From the NCBI GenBank assembly GCA_030628905.1, contig DAOVQB010000260.1, positions 1 to 5,038 on the forward strand: a stretch of 5,038 nt of DNA, given 5' to 3'. The notes under the pieces are model-generated. The model was not told the origin of the DNA. It worked only from the letters and a program-made list of their open reading frames with translations, and ran no database searches. Of this stretch, positions 1 to 4,171 are shown piece by piece (positions within the stretch are counted from its first letter, which is position 1; each line of letters starts with the position of its first letter). A program made the translations under genes and the position numbers. The stretch is from DAOVQB01 sp023128935 (GTDB taxonomy: Bacteria > Eisenbacteria > RBG-16-71-46 > CAIMUX01 > WJJG01).

Positions 1-171
1 CAAGACGAGGAAGGCGAGCGCGCCGGCAGTCAGAATAAAGTCCCCGATTACCCCTCGATATCGCGGCTTATGTATCTACGCGCAGCTCTATCTCCTTGTA
101 TGATAGGGTCTTGAATCTAGGGTGGTCAAGATGGGCCTAAGGCAAGCCAGGCATTCTGTGACCACATATAG
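1..171. other. Leader region without a supported gene
   Basis: I see no gene here that I can support. On the minus strand a frame is open from position 75 to the left edge after a TAG at 78-76, and it reads as a hydrophobic stretch (IGDFILTAGALAFLVL). It has no ATG or GTG, only a TTG at the very edge, so it could be the start of a divergent membrane-protein gene or chance. Plus-strand frames are open from the edge for short distances only. A TATGAT at 99-104 resembles a -10 box, but no matching -35 box lies at the right distance, so I do not call a promoter. Confidence 0.4.
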
Positions 172-174
172 ATG

Positions 175-180
175 GGAGGT
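175..180 (+). promoter_or_regulatory. Shine-Dalgarno that fixes the start of the beta-helix gene at 187
   Basis: GGAGGT lies six bases before the ATG at 187, which is ideal spacing. An in-frame ATG exists at 172, but it overlaps this ribosome binding site and has no such site of its own. It would also add five residues (MGGVP) ahead of a normal signal peptide. The start at 187 is therefore preferred. Confidence 0.8.
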
Positions 181-186
181 GTGCCC

Positions 187-1737
187 ATGCAACGTTGCTT
201 CCTATATCTGGTCCTGATTCTCACGGCGCCGGCAGCCGCATCAGCAACCACCTATATCGTGCGCCCCGATGGTAGCGGAGACTTCCCCACTATCCAGGCA
301 GCCATCGATGCTGCATTGGATGACGACATCATCGAACTCACCAATGGAACATTCACCGGCGACGGGAACCGGGACATCGACTATATTGGCAAAGCGCTTA
401 CTGTGCGCTCGCAGAGCGCAAGCGCGGAGAGTTGCATCATCGACTGTGAGGCTAGCGAGAGCGAGCCCCACACTGGATTTCATTTCCTCTCCGGCGAGGG
501 CGCAGATGCGGTGCTCGAGGGCGTGACGATCATCAACGGTTGGGAGAGCCCTGGGTTTCCGAGCGCCGGAGGGATCCTCTGCCGGGATGCGAGTTCACCC
601 ACTATCACGGCTTGCATCCTTTCGACAAACCATGGCAGCGGGATCTTCTGTATCGACTACAGCTCGCCGGTCATTACCGCCTGCACCTTCTCGGGCAACT
701 CGGCCAACACCGGTGGGGGTATCATGTGCTTGGGGGGGGCCAGTCCCGCGATCAGTCACTGTACTTTCACGGGCAATTTGGCGGATTGGGCCGGTGGCGG
801 CTTTTGGGGTAGCTCCTCAGCCGCCACGCTGAGCAACTGTGACTTCAGCGGCAACTCGGCAACCCACGGCGGCGGGATCTACTTCCGCAGCGCATCCGCC
901 CCCACACTCACTGATTGCGTGATCTTCAACAACACGGCCACCCATTCATCCGGCGGGATCCACTGGGAAATGTTCTGCACGGCTACGATCACGCACTGCA
1001 CCTTCGCACGTAACTCCGCCATGCGCTGCGGCGGTATGGACGTCTCTAAGTTCTGCGGGGTGCTTGCGCGCAACTGCACGTTCTGGGGCAATTCAGCCAC
1101 CTACGTGGGCGGGGTTTGCGCTGATGCCGAATCCGAACTTGAGCTGGAGAACACGATCATCTCTTTCAGTACCCAGGGGGAGGCCGTCGGCTGTAATGAG
1201 GCCATTGTCAACCTCGTCTGCTGCGACATCTTCGGCAACGCCGGCGGTGACTGGGTCGGATATATCGCGGGTCAGCTTGGTGTGGATGGCAACATCTCGG
1301 AAGATCCATTGTTCTGTGACCCCGAGAACTGGGACTTCGATTTGCGTGAGGGATCTCCCTGCGCTCCATTCTCCCCGCCCAACGAAGAGTGCGATCTCAT
1401 TGGCGCCTGGCCTGTCGGATGTAGTTCTATGACGGTTCGTGATCAACAGGCTGCTTCTCCTCGCTTCTACCTGGCACCCTGCGCGCCGAACCCGCTGAGT
1501 TTCACGACATCCATCCACTACGACTTGCCCGGCGCTCGATGGGTAACGCTGCAGATCTTCGATGTCACAGGCCGCCGGGTTTGCATGCTGGTCGATGGGC
1601 TGCAACCAGCCCGAAGACATGCAGTGGAGTGGAGCCGCCAGAATAAGGTCGGAGAGCAAATCAGCTCAGGTACCTATTTCCTTCAGATGAGGGCCGCGAA
1701 CTTCATGGATGGGCGCACGCTGATTGTTATCGACTAG
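187..1737 (+). CDS. Secreted right-handed parallel beta-helix protein with FlgD/T9SS-like C-terminal domain
   Basis: The 516-residue product starts with a hydrophobic signal peptide (residues 1-20, MQRCFLYLVL to ASA), with likely cleavage after the ASA at 18-20. Residues 22-50 carry the YIVRPDGSGDFPTIQAAID motif that opens many pectate-lyase-like beta-helix proteins. Residues 108-345 form degenerate coils of about 26 residues with the pattern CTFxGNSAxxGGGI, the usual beta-helix (NosD/Omp-like) repeat. Residues about 425-516 resemble the FlgD Ig-like or Por-type C-terminal domain: APNPLSFTTSIHYDLPGA, then LQIFDVTGRRV, then SSGTYFLQM. In FCB-type bacteria such tails mark secreted or surface-attached proteins. 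No catalytic residues can be assigned, so enzyme versus adhesin is open. The gene stands alone, with a good Shine-Dalgarno. It contains a run of eight G (732-739). The family call is secure; the function is unknown. Confidence 0.9.
   Translation: MQRCFLYLVLILTAPAAASATTYIVRPDGSGDFPTIQAAIDAALDDDIIELTNGTFTGDGNRDIDYIGKALTVRSQSASAESCIIDCEASESEPHTGFHFLSGEGADAVLEGVTIINGWESPGFPSAGGILCRDASSPTITACILSTNHGSGIFCIDYSSPVITACTFSGNSANTGGGIMCLGGASPAISHCTFTGNLADWAGGGFWGSSSAATLSNCDFSGNSATHGGGIYFRSASAPTLTDCVIFNNTATHSSGGIHWEMFCTATITHCTFARNSAMRCGGMDVSKFCGVLARNCTFWGNSATYVGGVCADAESELELENTIISFSTQGEAVGCNEAIVNLVCCDIFGNAGGDWVGYIAGQLGVDGNISEDPLFCDPENWDFDLREGSPCAPFSPPNEECDLIGAWPVGCSSMTVRDQQAASPRFYLAPCAPNPLSFTTSIHYDLPGARWVTLQIFDVTGRRVCMLVDGLQPARRHAVEWSRQNKVGEQISSGTYFLQMRAANFMDGRTLIVID
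592..1116 (+). repeat. Degenerate coil repeats of the beta-helix, with a cysteine in each turn
   Basis: Seven successive coils each carry a cysteine at the same place (TAC, TAC, SHC, SNC, TDC, THC, RNC) at residues 143, 166, 192, 218, 244, 271 and 297. The spacing is 23, 26, 26, 26, 27 and 26 residues, so the DNA period is about 78 bases. The repeats have diverged strongly at DNA level and are seen mainly in the protein. The regular spacing implies a stacked cysteine ladder along one face of the helix. Confidence 0.7.
732..739 (+). repeat. Run of eight G within the beta-helix gene
   Basis: An uninterrupted G8 tract encodes the two glycines of LGGA, using GGG twice, whereas most glycines around it are GGC or GGT. 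Homopolymers of this length inside surface-protein genes can slip during replication and switch the frame. Whether this one does so is unknown. Confidence 0.5.
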
Positions 1738-1750
1738 CGGTGAATTGCCT

Positions 1751-1941
1751 GTGAGTGAAGCATTGTTCCTCTTCGTCAAGTCACTATCGGCACCACAGAT
1801 GGTGTGCGAGGCGAGCTGAAGTACCACGGGCCGGTACTGCTCCTGCGCAGCGGAAAGGATGTGCTACTAGCTGCGGGCGCTTCCAATCAGGACTGGGTGC
1901 GCCAGACCATTTCGCTCCTGCTGGCCAACCTCGCTCGTTAG
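1751..1941 (+). pseudogene. Possible small gene broken by, or using, a -1 frameshift
   Basis: A GTG at 1751 is preceded by GGTGA at 1739-1743 (seven-base spacer), just after the stop of the beta-helix gene. It reads MSEALFLFVK and continues to a TGA at 1817-1819. From 1759 the -1 frame is open to a TAG at 1939-1941 and reads as a plausible protein, including ELKYHGPVLLLRSGKDVLLA and then WVRQTISLLLANLAR. About 70 percent of its third codon positions are G or C. Joining the two frames gives about 63 residues. No classic slippery heptamer is visible, so a decayed gene or a sequencing error is more likely than programmed shifting. I do not recognise the family. It could also be a chance open frame. 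Confidence 0.35.
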
Positions 1942-2079
1942 GAACGAAACTCCCAGCTGTCCCAAGAATGGGGTCCACCACTCAGAGTGGAACGGGGACT
2001 GAACCTCCACCAACAACCGGTCGATAATCCCTCTATAGGTTCTGCCCAACCAAGGCAACCTGTTCAAGCGGAGGGAATC
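1942..2079. other. Leader of the HDOD gene
   Basis: This stretch has no gene. A weak hairpin (CCACT at 1978-1982 with AGTGG at 1986-1990, three-base loop) has no T-run, so it is not a convincing terminator. GATAAT and TATAGG lie near 2024-2040 and look like -10 boxes, but no matching -35 element is evident. A promoter for the HDOD-HPP pair probably lies here because the gap from the previous strong gene is 342 bases; its position cannot be fixed. Confidence 0.3.
2070..2075 (+). promoter_or_regulatory. Shine-Dalgarno that fixes the start of the HDOD gene at 2080
   Basis: GGAGGG ends four bases before the ATG at 2080. The same frame is open upstream to 1987, but that extension is rich in proline, glutamine and asparagine, is unlike the HDOD family, and lacks a comparable ribosome binding site at its own start. 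Confidence 0.75.
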
Positions 2080-3039
2080 ATGGGGCGTGGCCTGCTCGCA
2101 AGAATCCGGCGGCACGCATCGATGGCCAGCGGGAACTTTGCGGCCATGTTCGAGGGTGTGGAGATCCCTCCGCTTCCGGCGGCTGCCGCTCGCCTGATCG
2201 AGGAGATCAACCAACCGGATCCGGAGCTGGATCGACTCGTCAAGGTGATCTCCGCCTCTCCGGAGACTTCGGCCAAGGTGATCCAAACCATCAACTCTTC
2301 ACTCTTCGCCCTGCGAAGCCCAGTGCTCACGGTGCGCCATGCGGTTTCACTCCTGGGGCTCCGGCACATCCGGCCGATCGCGCTTTCCTATGCCATGGTG
2401 GATGCCATTCCACGCCCCAAGGACAACCTGTTCGATCATGGGCTGTTCTGGATCGATTGCCTACTGCGAGCCATCTTGGCGCGGTCCTTCGCCCACCGTC
2501 ATTGTCAGGGCGACGAAGAAGAGGCCTTCACCGCCATGCTCATCGCCGATGTGGCCCTCCCAGTGCTGTTGGATGCCTGGGGCGAGTATTACACACCTGT
2601 GATCGAGCAGTGGCGGTCAGGCACCGAGCGCCTGTCAGCGATCGAACGCCGCATCTTCAGCTGGGATCACGCCCAGGCGGGATCCTGGATTCTCCAGTCC
2701 TGGAACTTCCCCGAGGAACTGGTCTGCTTCGTGGGGTTGCACAATGTGGAACCGGAGCAGCTCGCCGAGCTAGAGCTCACCGAATCGATTGCGCTTCCGA
2801 TCGTGGTCGCTGCGCAGTTGCCCAGCGGTTTGCGCCCCGATCCCAACAAGACTCACGCGCTCGTCCATTCTGCCATGGAGGTCTTTTCGATGACCGCTGC
2901 GGAAATGAAGAATCTCATCGCTGAAGTTCAGATTGGCTTCGATGAGATCCGCGAGCTTTTCGATCTTGGAGCCGGGAATGCCCCGCAAGTGTTTGAGCAT
3001 CTGACTCAGGCCGCGGCTCAGGAGGATGCTGAGGAATGA
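2080..3039 (+). CDS. HDOD-domain signalling protein
   Basis: The 319-residue product is a single HDOD domain with short extensions. Residues 28-106 carry the typical N-terminal half: EIPPLPAAAARLIEEIN, then LVKVISASPETSAKVIQTIN, then SPVLTVRHAVSLLGLRHIRP. Residues 150-222 hold the second half: a degenerate LLHDIG-like motif (MLIADVALPVLL), then IFSWDHAQAGSWIL and WNFPEELVCFVGLHN. The metal-binding histidines of true HD phosphohydrolases are mostly lost, and the family's usual HH is HN (221-222), as expected for HDOD proteins, which act as regulatory or scaffold modules rather than enzymes. There is no receiver, GGDEF or other output domain and no membrane segment, so it is cytosolic. The C-terminal 80 residues are helical and acidic at the end. 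Its last four bases overlap the HPP gene, suggesting joint expression. Confidence 0.88.
   Translation: MGRGLLARIRRHASMASGNFAAMFEGVEIPPLPAAAARLIEEINQPDPELDRLVKVISASPETSAKVIQTINSSLFALRSPVLTVRHAVSLLGLRHIRPIALSYAMVDAIPRPKDNLFDHGLFWIDCLLRAILARSFAHRHCQGDEEEAFTAMLIADVALPVLLDAWGEYYTPVIEQWRSGTERLSAIERRIFSWDHAQAGSWILQSWNFPEELVCFVGLHNVEPEQLAELELTESIALPIVVAAQLPSGLRPDPNKTHALVHSAMEVFSMTAAEMKNLIAEVQIGFDEIRELFDLGAGNAPQVFEHLTQAAAQEDAEE
3021..3034 (+). promoter_or_regulatory. Ribosome binding sequences for the HPP gene inside the HDOD gene
   Basis: GGAGG at 3021-3025 sits ten bases before the ATG at 3036, and GAGG at 3031-3034 sits only one base before it, which is too close to act alone. With the ATGA stop-start overlap, this suggests that ribosomes finishing the HDOD protein re-initiate on the HPP gene. 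Confidence 0.55.
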
Positions 3040-3788
3040 AGGCCAGTGGCACACGCCTGAGGGAAACGGACCCGATCCGCACCCATCAGCAAGCCCCGCA
3101 GCAGAGCTTGCTCTTCCGCCTGGTCGCCTTCCTGGCCCACCTGCAGATGGATTACCTCCTGCGGTGTACAAGTCACCGGCGCGGCGTGGCCATGGCCTTC
3201 GTGTTCCTGGAGGGTGCTGTGGCACTGGGAATTATCTCCACCGCGGCGTACCTGACCCGCTTTCCACTGCTCTTTCCACCACTGGGTCCGTCCGCCTTCA
3301 TTCTGTTTCGCACGCCAATGTCGCCCCGCGCCTGTCCGCGAACTGTGATCCTGGCCCACACTCTCGCGGTGGCATCCGGATGGCTGTCCGTGCAGCTCTT
3401 CTCACTGATCTTCCCCGAGGCCGGTCTCCTGGATGATCCCTCTTTGAACTGGCCCCGGATCGCGGCGCTTTCGCTATCCATGGGTCTCAGCAGCGCTAGC
3501 ATGATTGCTTTGGGGTGTTCTCATCCCCCCGCAGCAGCCAGCGCGCTGATCGTATCGATGGGGTATATGAGCAACATGCTCCAGATCGTGGGGCTGCTTC
3601 TTGCGGTCGTCTTGTTGGTAGCCCATGCCTTCGTATTCAATCGCCTACTGGGCGGCTTGCCCTATCCGCTCTGGCGGTCAGATCCCAAGAGCCTGCAACG
3701 CTTCGGCGCGCTGGCCGGAGTCTCCGATCAACGCTCGACCTACTGGGGAGAACTCGCCACGAGGATCTTCGATCGCCGCAGCGCCTAG
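3036..3788 (+). CDS. HPP-family integral membrane protein
   Basis: The 250-residue product carries the two signatures of the HPP family. The first is FPPLGPSAFILF (residues 79-91) followed by PMSPRACPR and an ILAHTLAVASG segment. The second is the name-giving CSHPPAAASALI (residues 161-172). Hydrophobic segments lie near residues 50-74, 78-91, 103-126, 143-160, 162-176 and 182-203, so it sits in the inner membrane. The first 48 residues and the last 45 are polar. Some plant and cyanobacterial HPP members have been linked to nitrite transport; whether this one transports anything is unknown. No CBS domain follows the HPP domain, unlike some bacterial relatives. The ATG at 3036 overlaps the HDOD stop as ATGA, a sign of translational coupling. 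The next in-frame ATG (3147) is less likely because it lacks a good ribosome binding site. Confidence 0.88.
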   Translation: MKASGTRLRETDPIRTHQQAPQQSLLFRLVAFLAHLQMDYLLRCTSHRRGVAMAFVFLEGAVALGIISTAAYLTRFPLLFPPLGPSAFILFRTPMSPRACPRTVILAHTLAVASGWLSVQLFSLIFPEAGLLDDPSLNWPRIAALSLSMGLSSASMIALGCSHPPAAASALIVSMGYMSNMLQIVGLLLAVVLLVAHAFVFNRLLGGLPYPLWRSDPKSLQRFGALAGVSDQRSTYWGELATRIFDRRSA

Positions 3789-3998
3789 CCCGGAGCCTGT
3801 GCGAACCAGCTGCGTGGCATCCTGAAGCAGCGTCCCGATCTAGTCCGGTCCATTTCCGACTCTTCACGATTTCGTGTGGCTGAAAACACTGCCTGAACGA
3901 ACGCGGTCGGTTTGGTCGCCTTCCCCAGAACCGCGTCCGAGGAAGGTAGGAAGGTACGAAGGCGGGATGTCATTGCCCAGAAGCCCGCGCAAGCCTCA
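3789..3998. other. Convergent intergenic region, proximal part
   Basis: No gene is supported between the HPP stop and the repeat arrays. Two weak inverted repeats occur: GCTGC at 3809-3813 with GCAGC at 3827-3831, and ACGCGGT at 3901-3907 with ACCGCGT at 3930-3936. The second has a perfect seven-base stem but a 22-base loop. Neither is followed by a T-run on either strand, so no intrinsic terminator can be called for either converging gene. Confidence 0.45.
3941..3964 (+). repeat. Short tandem repeat, 8-bp unit
   Basis: GGAAGGTA occurs twice in perfect tandem (3941-3948 and 3949-3956), followed by a degenerate third copy (CGAAGGCG, 3957-3964). It lies in the noncoding region about 35 bases before the next array. 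Confidence 0.6.
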
Positions 3999-4071
3999 CC
4001 CCCCATGTTACCTCAGCCCCCGATGTTGCCTGACCCCTGATGCTGCCTCATCCCCGATGTTGCCTAACCCC
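3999..4071 (+). repeat. Tandem array of 16-18-bp units, C-run plus GATGTTGCCT
   Basis: Four units each consist of a run of four to six C followed by (G)ATGTTGCCT and two or three variable bases. The cores (ATGTTACCT, ATGTTGCCT, ATGCTGCCT, ATGTTGCCT) start at 4005, 4023, 4040 and 4057, spaced 18, 17 and 17 bases. A fifth C-run with CGAT merges directly into the following decamer array. The period is not a multiple of three, so the array is not coding. On the minus strand, which is the downstream flank of the HNH gene, it presents G-runs of four to six. Confidence 0.85.
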
Positions 4072-4171
4072 CGATCACTCACGATGATTCGAGATGACTC
4101 GAGCTCACTGGCGATCACTCGCGATCACTAGAAATCACGCACGATCACTCGAAATCATTCACGATCATTCA
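4072..4171 (+). repeat. Ten in-phase decamers, consensus CGATCACTCG
   Basis: One hundred bases divide into exactly ten 10-bp units without a single insertion or deletion. Exact consensus copies lie at 4112-4121 and 4142-4151; near copies start at 4072, 4122 and 4162. More diverged copies include CGATGATTCG (4082), AGATGACTCG (4092) and AAATCATTCA (4152). Five GATC sites occur, at 4073, 4113, 4123, 4143 and 4163. The last unit overlaps the final codons and the TGA of the minus-strand HNH gene (4167-4165), so the array begins at or within the gene's end. A ten-base period is not coding and places each unit on nearly the same face of the helix. Confidence 0.88.

Noticed and set aside
1..75. Hydrophobic minus-strand open frame at the left edge
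   Set aside because: Only 25 codons are visible after a stop, with no ATG or GTG and no clear ribosome binding site at a sensible distance. Too little to call a gene.
99..104. TATGAT as a -10 promoter box for the beta-helix gene
   Set aside because: No -35 box at 16-18 bases upstream and no proper extended -10 TGN; a single hexamer match is not enough.
1093..1659. Minus-strand open frame of 188 codons inside the beta-helix gene
   Set aside because: It is antisense to a clear protein with signal peptide, repeats and C-terminal domain; its own translation shows no domain.
1755..2027. Plus-strand open frame of 90 codons in the gap before the HDOD gene
   Set aside because: Its translation is low-quality (runs of Ser, His, Arg and Pro) and it overlaps the more protein-like -1 frame at 1780-1941.
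1867..2286. Minus-strand open frame across the HDOD start
   Set aside because: It overlaps the HDOD start and its ribosome binding site and shows no recognisable motif; it is a shadow of GC-rich coding sequence.
3809..3831. Hairpin GCTGC/GCAGC after the HPP gene as a terminator
   Set aside because: The stem is only five bases and there is no T-run.
3901..3936. Inverted repeat ACGCGGT/ACCGCGT as a transcription terminator
   Set aside because: The loop is 22 bases and no T-run follows on either strand.
3999..4171. CRISPR array
   Set aside because: The units are directly adjacent, 10 or 16-18 bases long, degenerate, and have no unique spacers; no cas gene is present.
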